A DNA stretch of 9,219 bases, taken from contig CAIXHI010000216.1 in the NCBI GenBank assembly GCA_903919215.1, forward strand, positions 1 through 9,219, in the 5' to 3' direction. Source of the DNA: an uncultured Acidimicrobiaceae bacterium. Its GTDB lineage: Bacteria; Actinomycetota; Acidimicrobiia; Acidimicrobiales; Ilumatobacteraceae. How positions within the stretch are numbered: position 1 is the stretch's first letter; every line of letters starts with the position of its first letter. Position numbers and translations under genes: made by a program. Under the pieces are notes generated by a model. It made no database searches. It was not told the origin of the DNA and was given only the letters and a program-made list of their open reading frames with translations. Positions 1 through 6,643 of this stretch are shown one piece after another.

Positions 1-712
1 CGCGCTGGCGTCCCATCGGACGTCCGCAGCGTTGTGGGGCGTCTCGCGTCCGGACGACGATCCGATGGAGGTGCTGCTCAACTCCCGTGAGCGGTGCGTG
101 TGGGTGCCGGACGTTGTGGTGCACCGCCCTCGCGACTTGGTGGACCTGCGACCGATCGATCGTGGGAGGGTGCCGACGACGATGCCGATACGCATGTTGC
201 TCGACCTCGGTGCGGTTGATCCCGACTCGGTGCTGCCCGCTGCGCTCGACCTCCTGTCGCGCCGGGTCGTGTCACCGGCCGGGCTGCGGTCCGGCCTGAT
301 GCGCCACGCCCGCCGTGGCCGAAACGGTGTCACCGCTTTTCGATCGGTGCTCGATCAACTCGGCGATGATCGGTCCCCGGCGGACACTGTGCTGGAGACG
401 GAAATGGGAGCACTGCTGCGGAAGCATCGACTTCCGCCCGCCACATTCCATCCCGTCGTCATCGGGTACGAGGTCGACTTCCGGATCGACGAGTCGATCA
501 TCCTGCTGGAGTGCGACGGATGGGAGTCGCACGGCCTGAACCGTGATCAGTTCGAGTTCGACCGCATTCGCGAAGCCGAACTCTCAGCGGCGGGCTTCAT
601 CGTCGTGCACTTCACGTGGAGTCGCGTCCTGCATGCGCCACAGAGTGTTGCCCAGCAGATCCGGGCAGTGGTGCAGCAGTGGGCGCCGCACTTGATCGTT
701 GGAGGTGAATGA
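1..712 (+). CDS. AbiEi-like / DUF559 domain protein, 5' end outside window
   Basis: The reading frame is open from base 2. The first in-frame start-like codon (TTG at 32) is not the real start: the residues before it read ALASHRTSAALWGV, which matches the 'SHRSAAALWGL' segment typical of this actinobacterial family. The gene therefore begins upstream of the window. Numbering from the Trp-preceding Leu at 32, residues 20-65 carry the 'VHRPRDL ... RGRVPTT.P.RMLLDLGAV' pattern of AbiEi-type antitoxin-like domains. Residues 115-220 look like a DUF559 (Vsr-like, PD-(D/E)xK fold) domain, with D149, E160 and D162 as candidate metal ligands, followed by H167, a QFEFDRIRE segment and HFTW. Family members are usually solitary and of unknown role; a nuclease-like fold is expected but activity is unproven. 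No partner toxin is visible. The stop is followed within 10 bases by a strong hairpin. Family assignment is confident, function is not. Confidence 0.85.
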   Translation, partial: ALASHRTSAALWGVSRPDDDPMEVLLNSRERCVWVPDVVVHRPRDLVDLRPIDRGRVPTTMPIRMLLDLGAVDPDSVLPAALDLLSRRVVSPAGLRSGLMRHARRGRNGVTAFRSVLDQLGDDRSPADTVLETEMGALLRKHRLPPATFHPVVIGYEVDFRIDESIILLECDGWESHGLNRDQFEFDRIREAELSAAGFIVVHFTWSRVLHAPQSVAQQIRAVVQQWAPHLIVGGE

Positions 713-718
713 GCCGTC

Positions 719-761
719 CTGGGAAGGTCTGGTCCCGGTTTCCGGGACCAGACCTTCCTAG
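719..761 (+). terminator. Strong intergenic hairpin, probable terminator
   Basis: A perfect 17-bp inverted repeat (722-738 with 742-758) surrounds a 3-base TTT loop. One G-U pair and two further pairs extend it to 719/761. The stem begins six bases after the stop codon of the DUF559 gene. There is no U-tract, which is common for terminators of high-GC actinobacteria. The symmetry would let it work in either direction. A mobile REP-like hairpin is the main alternative; only a genome-wide copy count could separate the two. Confidence 0.7.
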
Positions 762-770
762 AAGGCGATT

Positions 771-788
771 TGGGACGGATCCTTCCCA
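771..788. promoter_or_regulatory. Imperfect palindrome, possible operator at the isomerase promoter
   Basis: TGGGA-c-GGATCC-t-TCCCA is an 18-bp dyad with 8 of 9 base pairs symmetrical. It covers the place where the -35 region would sit for the TAGCCT hexamer at 802-807, so it is positioned like a repressor or activator site. I do not recognise the regulator. It could also be chance, since short GC-rich dyads are frequent in this kind of genome. Confidence 0.25.
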
Positions 789-801
789 GAAGCCGGGCGG
801 G

Positions 802-814
802 TAGCCTCGCAGAC
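802..814 (+). promoter_or_regulatory. Probable leaderless -10 promoter of the isomerase operon
   Basis: The hexamer TAGCCT (802-807) fits the actinobacterial TAnnnT -10 pattern. It lies exactly 7 bases before the ATG at 815, which places the expected transcription start on the A of the start codon. No Shine-Dalgarno sequence precedes this ATG, consistent with a leaderless mRNA. No clear TTGACA-like -35 box is seen at 17 bases spacing. The same arrangement occurs before radA and disA, which raises confidence. Confidence 0.5.
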
Positions 815-1369
815 ATGGCTTCTCCCTTTCCTGCCCTCGACGGATCCGCGACCAAGACCCAGCAGTTCGACCAAGTACCTGAGATGGGTATCGACCCGTC
901 GAAGCGCTACACGGCCACGATGGAGACCTCGCTCGGCACGATGGTGATCGCGCTCGACGCGATCAACGCTCCGCTGACGGTCAACAACTTCGTCTTCCTC
1001 GCCGGCTACAAGTACTACGAAGGTGTGGTTTTCCACCGCATCATCAACGGCTTCATGTGCCAGGGTGGCGACCCCACCGGCACCGGCCGCGGTGGCCCCG
1101 GCTACCGCTTCAACGACGAGCCCGTGAAGCAGCGCTACCAGGTCGGCTCGGTCGCCATGGCGAACGCCGGCCCGAACACCACCGGCAGCCAGTTCTTCCT
1201 CATCAGTGGCGCTAACGGCGTCGGCCTGCCGCCGCAGTACAACCACTTCGGTCAGGTCGTGAAGGGTCTCGAGATCATCGAGGCGATGCAGAGCGTGGAC
1301 ACCGACCACAGCGATCGCCCGCGCACGCCGGTGGTCATCAACTCGGTCACCATCTCGGTTGCCGACTGA
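815..1369 (+). CDS. Cyclophilin-type peptidyl-prolyl cis-trans isomerase
   Basis: A 184-residue cyclophilin that catalyses cis-trans isomerisation of prolyl peptide bonds. It has no signal peptide or membrane segment, so a cytoplasmic folding helper is expected. The domain spans about residues 31-184. The core motif FHRIINGFMCQGGD (73-86) gives the active-site Arg75, Phe80, Met81 and Gln83; GSQFF (124-128) gives Gln126 and Phe128, with Ala116 before it. At the positions of human CypA Trp121 and His126 the sequence reads LPPQYNHFG, with Tyr in place of the His. This is usual in bacterial members and predicts low cyclosporin affinity. The start is placed at the ATG at 815 rather than the in-frame TTG at 770, because the intervening residues are non-conserved and a TAGCCT hexamer sits just before this ATG. 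It is the first gene of the plus-strand operon, and its 3' end overlaps the next gene by 11 bases. Confidence 0.93.
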   Translation: MASPFPALDGSATKTQQFDQVPEMGIDPSKRYTATMETSLGTMVIALDAINAPLTVNNFVFLAGYKYYEGVVFHRIINGFMCQGGDPTGTGRGGPGYRFNDEPVKQRYQVGSVAMANAGPNTTGSQFFLISGANGVGLPPQYNHFGQVVKGLEIIEAMQSVDTDHSDRPRTPVVINSVTISVAD

Positions 1370-2561
1370 CCTCTCCCTCGCCCACGCTCGACGTATCGCG
1401 CTCGCGGCGCAAGGTTTCGCCGATCCCCGTCCCACCGGCCGGGTCGATCGCCGTCACCTGCGCCGCGTGCTCGATCGGATGGGGCTCATCCAGATCGATT
1501 CGGTGAATGTCCTGGTGCGCAGCCAGGAACTCCCGTTGTTCGCCCGGCTCGGACCGCACCCGCGCTCACTCATCGCCGACGCCACCGCTGCAGGCGAGTT
1601 GTTCGAGTATTGGGTGCACGAGGCCAGCCATCTGCCCACAGAGCACCACCACCTCCACCGGTGGCGGATGGCAAGCGACCACAAGTGGTCGCGCTCCTGG
1701 GATCTGTCGCAGCGGCGGCCCGGCTACATCGACGAGGTGTTGCGGCGGATCGAGGTAGATGGCCCGGTGGCATCCGCTGATCTCAGCGAACGTGTGGGCA
1801 AGAAGGGTCAGTGGTGGGACTGGGATGATGCCAAGGTCGCGTTGGAGCACCTGTTCTGGAAGGGTCAGGTGGCCGCCGTGCGTCGCGCCACCGACTTCGC
1901 CCGTGTCTACGACCTCGCTGAGCGCGTGATCCCAGCGCACGTGCTTGCTCGGCCAACGCCCAGCGAGCACGAAGCACGCAAGGAACTGCTCGTGCTTGCT
2001 GCTCAGCACCACGGTGTCGGCACGTTGGAGGACCTCACCGACTACCACCGGCAGAAGAACGCACCGTGCCGACCACTGCTGGAGGAGTTGGTGGAGGACG
2101 GCCGACTGACGATGGTGAGCGTCGAGGGGTGGAAGAAGCCCGCATACCTGCACCCTGACGCTCGGGTGCCGCGACGCGTCGATGCGTGCGCGTTGCTCAG
2201 CCCGTTCGACCCGGTGTGCTGGAACCGCAGCCGTTCGGAGCGGTTGTTCGACTTCCATTACCGAATCGAGATCTACACGCCCGCGAGCCAGCGCGTGTAC
2301 GGCTACTACGTGCTGCCGGTGCTGTGCGGCGACTGCTTGGTCGGGAGAGTGGACCTCAAGGCTGATCGTCAGAACAGCACCCTCCTGGTCCACGCCGCGT
2401 ACGCCGAACCAGGTGTGGCGACGGACGAGGTTGCACCGCGAGTTGTGGCCGAACTGGTGTCGATGGCCACTTGGCTGGGCCTCGAGCGGGTGGAGATTTC
2501 AGACCGAGGTGACCTGGCCTCCCCCTTGCGCCTGGCTGCGGGTCACTACGCTCGCCCGTGA
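1359..2561 (+). CDS. YcaQ/AlkX-family DNA glycosylase (winged-helix, HTH_42)
   Basis: A 400-residue protein, close in length to E. coli YcaQ (about 410). The family uses tandem winged helices to bind DNA; YcaQ/AlkX excises alkylated bases and unhooks interstrand crosslinks. The YcaQ-subfamily catalytic Q-hydrophobic-D motif is present as Q45-I46-D47 in LIQIDSVNVLVRSQELP. It is followed by FEYWVHEASHLP (82-93) and a C-terminal beta-rich part with LLSPFDP (279-285), RLFDFHYRIEIYTP (295-308) and GRVDLKADR (329-337). The AlkZ subfamily would have QxQ instead. The start is the TTG at 1359: conserved residues (ARRIALAAQGF) begin about 9 codons later, and there is no nearby ATG or GTG in frame. There is no Shine-Dalgarno sequence. 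The start lies inside the isomerase gene, so translation probably depends on ribosomes finishing that gene. The stop shares one base with the next ATG (TGATG). Family is certain; the exact lesion is inferred. Confidence 0.88.
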   Translation: MPTDLSLAHARRIALAAQGFADPRPTGRVDRRHLRRVLDRMGLIQIDSVNVLVRSQELPLFARLGPHPRSLIADATAAGELFEYWVHEASHLPTEHHHLHRWRMASDHKWSRSWDLSQRRPGYIDEVLRRIEVDGPVASADLSERVGKKGQWWDWDDAKVALEHLFWKGQVAAVRRATDFARVYDLAERVIPAHVLARPTPSEHEARKELLVLAAQHHGVGTLEDLTDYHRQKNAPCRPLLEELVEDGRLTMVSVEGWKKPAYLHPDARVPRRVDACALLSPFDPVCWNRSRSERLFDFHYRIEIYTPASQRVYGYYVLPVLCGDCLVGRVDLKADRQNSTLLVHAAYAEPGVATDEVAPRVVAELVSMATWLGLERVEISDRGDLASPLRLAAGHYARP

Positions 2562-3742
2562 TGGACTCAGCGCCCGACAGATTGCATGACCGGATGCCGC
2601 GATGGGTATGGAAGGCCGCCGCCATCTTCTGGCTTGGTGCGATCGGAGCACTCGCCGTGCGGCAAGTGTGGGCGAACCTCCACTCGCTGTTCATCCTGCT
2701 CCTCGTCGCGCTGTTTCTTTCGCTGGCCATCGAACCGGGGGTCAACCGCCTCGCCCGCAGAGGCTGGCGACGCGGCACGGCGACGACGGTCATCCTGCTC
2801 GGCGTGCTGTTGGCGTTCCTCGTGTTCGTCATCGCGATCGGTGCGCTGGTGGGCCAGCAGATCGCGGAGTTACTCGGCAACTCCGAGAAGTACGTGAACA
2901 ACACGGTCCGCTTCCTCAACGACAACTTCCACACGAAGATTGACGCGACGAAGGTGATCGACAGCATCAACGACCCCAATGGGCCGGTGAAGCGGTTCAT
3001 CGACAGCCAGAAGGGCAAGGTGGTCGATGTGTCGGTGGCCGCCCTCGGCCTGCTAGTGCAGACCCTTTCGGTGATGCTGTTCACGTTCTATCTCGTGGCC
3101 GACGGCCCGAAGATGCGGCGTTCGATCTGCAGCCGGCTGAGGCCCGATCGCCAGAAGCGCGTGCTCGACACGTGGGAACTGGCCATCGACAAGACCGGCG
3201 GTTATCTCTACTCGCGGGCCCTCCTCGCCTTGCTCTCCGCCATCTTCCACTGGGTCGTGCTGCAATCGCTCGGCACTCAGGCGCCGGTAGCACTGGCGTT
3301 GTGGGTCGGCGTGGTCAGCCAGTTCCTGCCGGTCGTTGGCACATACATCGCCGGTGCACTGCCGGTAGTGATCATGTTCATCGATTCGCCGACGAAGGCA
3401 CTCGTGCTCCTCGTCTTCGTGGTGCTCTACCAACAGCTGGAGAACTACCTGTTCCTGCCGCGCATCACTGCCCGCACGATGGACCTCCATCCGGCCATCG
3501 CGTTCGGTTCTGCGATCGCTGGCGGCGCAGTGTTGGGCGCCGTGGGCGCGATTCTCGCGATCCCAGGTGCAGCAATGGTCCAAGCGCTGGTCAGTGCAGC
3601 GGGAGCGCGTCACGAGGTGATCGAGTCGGATCTGACCGCGTTGGCGCCGACGGTCACACGTCGCGTACGCCGCAAGGCTAGGACTGCGGCCGAGGATCCT
3701 CCGCCCGAGGAGACGTCCGCGGGCGACGATGGCGACGCCTGA
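2561..3742 (+). CDS. AI-2E/PerM-family polytopic membrane protein
   Basis: A 393-residue integral membrane protein of the AI-2E transporter (PF01594, UPF0118) family. Hydrophobic segments lie near residues 19-37, 42-58, 74-98, 156-180, 217-237, 241-275 (probably two helices), 279-300 and 311-345, matching the family's roughly eight-helix plan. A soluble loop (100-155) follows the third helix, as is typical. Family signatures are FLPVVGTYIAGALP (255-268), YQQLENYLFLPRI (290-302) and the glycine-rich last helix with GAVGAILAIPGA. The C-terminal tail (350-393) is charged and disordered-looking. Family members have been tied to AI-2 export, Na+/H+ antiport or general permease roles, so the substrate cannot be named here. 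The start is the ATG at 2561, one codon after an alternative GTG at 2558; it shares one base with the preceding TGA. The 3' end overlaps the asparaginase gene by 14 bases. Confidence 0.92.
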   Translation: MDSAPDRLHDRMPRWVWKAAAIFWLGAIGALAVRQVWANLHSLFILLLVALFLSLAIEPGVNRLARRGWRRGTATTVILLGVLLAFLVFVIAIGALVGQQIAELLGNSEKYVNNTVRFLNDNFHTKIDATKVIDSINDPNGPVKRFIDSQKGKVVDVSVAALGLLVQTLSVMLFTFYLVADGPKMRRSICSRLRPDRQKRVLDTWELAIDKTGGYLYSRALLALLSAIFHWVVLQSLGTQAPVALALWVGVVSQFLPVVGTYIAGALPVVIMFIDSPTKALVLLVFVVLYQQLENYLFLPRITARTMDLHPAIAFGSAIAGGAVLGAVGAILAIPGAAMVQALVSAAGARHEVIESDLTALAPTVTRRVRRKARTAAEDPPPEETSAGDDGDA

Positions 3743-4697
3743 GGATTTCGTCCCCGTCGCGTTGGCCAGCCGCAACGGTCTCGACGAGTCGGTGCACTTC
3801 GGCGCAGTGGTCATGCTGGGGAGCGACGGCAGCATCACCGGTGCCTGTGGCAACCCGCACGCGATCATCTACCCGCGTTCGGCGAACAAGCCGATGCAAG
3901 CCGTGGCGATGGTGCGCGCCGGCCTGCGACTGCCGCCCGACCTGTTGGCACTTGTGTGCGCCAGTCACGATGGAACCCCACAGCACACGTCCGGTGTGTC
4001 GCGCATCCTGGGTGGTGCCGGGCTGGGTGTTGACGCGTTGGCGAATACAGCGGGGTTGCCCCTGGATCCAGCAGCGGCGAACGAGGTGGTGCGCGGTGGC
4101 GGTTCGCCGACAGCGTTGTTGATGAACTGCAGCGGCAAACACAGCGGGATGCTGGCGACGTGTGTGCACCGCGGGTGGTCACACTCTCGTATATCGGGTG
4201 GCTACCTGGCGGTCGATCATCCGTTGCAGGCGGCGATCACCGATGTGGTCGACGAGTTGTCCGGTGAACGTCACGCGCACATCGGTGTCGACGGATGCGG
4301 GGCCCCAGCGCACGCGATGACGCTGGTGGGCCTCGCTCGCTCGTTCCGGGCCATCGCCACGGGTGCTGCCGGCACTGCGGGCGAGGCGGTGTATGCCGCG
4401 ATGACGGGTCATCCAGAGTTGGTCGGGGGCGAGCTTCGCGCCGTCACCCAGTTCATGCGCGGAGTCCCCGGACTGCTGGCCAAGGACGGCGCCGACGGGG
4501 TCTTCGCGGCAGCGCTGCCGGATGGGCGGGCAGTGGCGCTGAAAATCGCCGACGGCGGCGAACGCGCTCGTCCGGCAGTGATGGTCGCAGCGTTACGGGC
4601 GATGGGCATCGAGGTGGACGCGGTGGCGGAACAGGTGCAGGTCACGATCATGGGCCATGGCCACGTGGTGGGTACGGTGAGGGCGATCGCACCATGA
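3729..4697 (+). CDS. L-asparaginase of the Rhizobium etli type (PF06089)
   Basis: A 322-residue protein of the 'asparaginase II' family, which hydrolyses L-asparagine to aspartate and ammonia. It is unrelated in fold to E. coli AnsA/AnsB and resembles the serine-beta-lactamase fold. The residues reported as important in R. etli ReAV are recognisable: S51-x-x-K54 in YPRSANKPM, S79-H80 in CASHDGTPQHTSG, C134 and K137 in NCSGKHSGM, C190 in GVDGCGAPAH, and a later lysine K272 in ALKIADG. The two cysteines and K137 would form the metal site. There is no signal peptide, so it is cytoplasmic. ReAV is longer (about 367 residues); this is nearer the usual PF06089 domain length. It starts inside the membrane-protein gene (a GAGGAGA sits 15 bases before the ATG, rather far for a ribosome site) and ends in an ATGA overlap with the hydrolase. 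Reaction is inferred from family. Confidence 0.92.
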   Translation: MATPEDFVPVALASRNGLDESVHFGAVVMLGSDGSITGACGNPHAIIYPRSANKPMQAVAMVRAGLRLPPDLLALVCASHDGTPQHTSGVSRILGGAGLGVDALANTAGLPLDPAAANEVVRGGGSPTALLMNCSGKHSGMLATCVHRGWSHSRISGGYLAVDHPLQAAITDVVDELSGERHAHIGVDGCGAPAHAMTLVGLARSFRAIATGAAGTAGEAVYAAMTGHPELVGGELRAVTQFMRGVPGLLAKDGADGVFAAALPDGRAVALKIADGGERARPAVMVAALRAMGIEVDAVAEQVQVTIMGHGHVVGTVRAIAP

Positions 4698-5647
4698 GTA
4701 TCCCCTACGTCACCCTCGCCGAACCCCACTACGGACACGCTGTGGAGGTCGCCCCGCTCATCCGCCGGGTGATCGCCAAGAACCCCTCGAAGTTCACCAC
4801 GCACGGCACCGGCACGTACCTCATCGGGCGCGGCGAGGTCGCCGTGGTCGACCCCGGGCCGGCGTTGAACTCGCATCGCGAAGCATTGTTGGCGGCGCTG
4901 CAGGGTGAGACCGTTACGGCCATCCTGGTCACCCATTGTCACTCGGACCATTCACCGTTGGCGGACTGGCTGCACGAACTCACCGGCGCACCGCGGGTGT
5001 GTTTCGGCCCACATGTGGTGGACGCGAGTTGGGTGGACGATGACGATGCGCCGTTCGAGAAGGACGATGACGAGCCGGTGTCGGACGAGGAGCACGAGCA
5101 CGAAGGCCACGACCTCGCGTTCGAACCCGACCTACGCGTGTTCGACGGCGACCTTGCGGCGATCGGCGACGGCTGGACGGTTCGTGCGTTGCACACTCCT
5201 GGCCACACCAGCAACCACACGTGCTACTACCTGGAAGAGCAGCGGGCGCTGTTCACCGGCGACCACATCATGGGCTGGAGCACCTCGGTGATCACACCGC
5301 CCGACGGCAACATGCGCGACTACTTCGCCTCGCTCGACAAGGTGAAGGCGCTCGATCCGGCGGTGTTGTGGCCCACCCACGGCGCACCGGTGACCGACGT
5401 GTCACCGTTCGTCGATGCGTTCATCGATCACCGACTCGCTCGCGAGGCGAACGTGCTGGCAGCGGTCCGCGGCGGTGAGGCCTTCATCCCCGACATCGTG
5501 CGCAGCTTGTACGTTGGCGTGAACGAGAAGCTGTACCGCGCTGCTGGGCGCAGTGTCCTGGCTCACATGATGAAGCTGGTCGACGACGGCCTGGTGACGT
5601 TCGAGGGAACGCAGCCTGGGGTGAAGATTGCGTACCTGCCGGTCTAG
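4694..5647 (+). CDS. LACTB2-like metallo-beta-lactamase-fold hydrolase
   Basis: A 317-residue MBL-fold hydrolase. The metal-binding set is complete: H81-x-H83-x-D85-H86 (THCHSDH), H171 in HTPGHTSNH, D190 in FTGDHIMG and H229 in WPTHGAPV. After the MBL domain (about 15-235), residues 240-317 resemble the small winged-helix tail (BLACT_WH) of LACTB2 proteins, with HRLAREANVLAAV and LAHMMKLVDDGLV. Human LACTB2 is an endoribonuclease, but bacterial homologues have mostly unknown substrates, so no reaction is claimed. An acidic, histidine-containing stretch at 114-140 interrupts the domain. The frame stays open far upstream, but the ATG at 4694 is chosen because the conserved protein begins there, it forms a 4-base ATGA overlap with the asparaginase stop, and GGTGAGGG (4676-4683) lies 10 bases before it as a plausible ribosome site. 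It is the last gene of the operon and ends head-on against disA. Confidence 0.92.
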   Translation: MSIPYVTLAEPHYGHAVEVAPLIRRVIAKNPSKFTTHGTGTYLIGRGEVAVVDPGPALNSHREALLAALQGETVTAILVTHCHSDHSPLADWLHELTGAPRVCFGPHVVDASWVDDDDAPFEKDDDEPVSDEEHEHEGHDLAFEPDLRVFDGDLAAIGDGWTVRALHTPGHTSNHTCYYLEEQRALFTGDHIMGWSTSVITPPDGNMRDYFASLDKVKALDPAVLWPTHGAPVTDVSPFVDAFIDHRLAREANVLAAVRGGEAFIPDIVRSLYVGVNEKLYRAAGRSVLAHMMKLVDDGLVTFEGTQPGVKIAYLPV

Positions 5648-6633
5648 ATGTACTGATCGAGGATGCTTGCCTCGGTGAGGCGGTCAAGCGTGTCCTTCAC
5701 GGCCTGTGCCGTGCGGGCGTCGATACCGTCGACCTTGGCGATTTCGGCGCCGGTCGCGCGCATGAGGCGTGAAAGTTCCCCGAAGTGATCGGCGATCGCA
5801 ACAGCGCTCTGATGGCCGAGGCGCGGCACGCGGCTGAGCAGTCGCAACCCGCGAGGTGTGGCCGGCGAGTCGCCCGCTGGTAGCTGACCTTCGGGTTTGT
5901 CGAGCGCGGGGTAGTCGGCCTGTACCAACTCGAGTTCGTCGTGCAGCGAGTTGAACACCTCTTCGAGCTGCAAGCGCAACAGTCGGGCGTCGACGCCCAG
6001 TTCGACGATCATTGTCTCGATCTCGGCGGCGATCTGGCGCACCATCTGACCACGCTGCAGCACAGCCATCACATCGCGAACCGTGGCGACGTCTTCGATC
6101 TCCAGCATGGTGAGTTCACTGGTCGCGTCGTCGAGCTTTTCCTTGTACCGCTCGAGCGTTTGGAGCGCCTGGTTGGCGCGATCGAGCAGGCGACCGATGT
6201 CTTGCAACTGGCGGCGCATGCCACCGGCGTAGACGTTGATGACGCTCATCTCTTCGCTGACGCTGATGACCGGCACGCCTAAGGAAAGGGCGACGCGCTC
6301 GGCGGTGCGGTGACGGGTGCCGGTCTCGGAGGTGGGCACCGTGGGGTCGGGGACGAGGTGCACGTTGGCTCGGGCGATGCGCGTGCCGTCTTCGGTGATG
6401 ATCATCGCACCGTCCATCTTGGCCAGCTCGCTGAGCCGCTGCGGTGTGTATTCGGCGTCGAGTAGGAAGCCACCGCTGCAGATGGCCAGCACCTTGGGTG
6501 CGTCGGAGACGACGACCAGCGCACCCATCTTGGCGCGCACAATGCGGTCGATTCCATCGCGCAGGCCGGTTCCCGGAGCCACCTTCGCGAGCGCTTCGTG
6601 CAGCGCGTCGTTGGGCGTCGGCTGCGTGGGCAT
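5644..6633 (-). CDS. disA: DNA integrity scanning protein, diadenylate cyclase DisA
   Basis: A 329-residue DisA, which makes cyclic di-AMP from two ATP and is inhibited when bound to branched DNA. The N-terminal DAC domain (about 1-145) has both catalytic motifs: D74-G75-A76 in AKMDGAMIIT and R107-H108-R109 in TGTRHRTAER. A helical middle domain (about 145-240) follows, then a C-terminal RuvA-like domain (about 262-329) with RGLRLLSRVPRL and one helix-hairpin-helix. It is about 30 residues shorter than B. subtilis DisA. The loss falls between the middle and C-terminal domains, where the usual '...LGYP...' segment is absent. The hairpin reads VDGIDARTAQAV where homologues have V(D/E)GIGEVRA. 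The start is the ATG at 6633; longer readings run into radA in another frame. It lies 10 bases downstream of radA, a conserved pairing, and RadA is known to interact with DisA in B. subtilis. The stop overlaps the convergent hydrolase stop. Confidence 0.95.
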   Translation of the reverse strand: MPTQPTPNDALHEALAKVAPGTGLRDGIDRIVRAKMGALVVVSDAPKVLAICSGGFLLDAEYTPQRLSELAKMDGAMIITEDGTRIARANVHLVPDPTVPTSETGTRHRTAERVALSLGVPVISVSEEMSVINVYAGGMRRQLQDIGRLLDRANQALQTLERYKEKLDDATSELTMLEIEDVATVRDVMAVLQRGQMVRQIAAEIETMIVELGVDARLLRLQLEEVFNSLHDELELVQADYPALDKPEGQLPAGDSPATPRGLRLLSRVPRLGHQSAVAIADHFGELSRLMRATGAEIAKVDGIDARTAQAVKDTLDRLTEASILDQYI

Positions 6634-6643
6634 AGGCACAAGT

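Noticed and set aside
770..814. Longer isomerase starting at TTG 770
   Set aside because: The extra 15 residues are not family-like and overlap the palindrome and -10 hexamer; the ATG at 815 fits the promoter spacing.
1566..2393. 275-codon open frame antisense to the YcaQ-like gene
   Set aside because: Composition follows the codon bias of the sense gene read backwards; no domain or start signal.
4295..4693. Upstream in-frame extension of the MBL hydrolase
   Set aside because: It is an out-of-frame reading of the asparaginase gene, rich in Arg and Gly with no domain; the ATG at 4694 is the conserved start.
5666..5688. Possible terminator hairpin for the plus-strand operon inside disA
   Set aside because: The short stem (GCCTC-GGT-GAGGC) needs a 4-base bulge to extend, has no U-tract and lies in coding sequence; too weak to call.
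5941..6282. 113-codon plus-strand open frame antisense to disA
   Set aside because: Entirely inside disA, and its residues mirror disA codons; no promoter or ribosome site.
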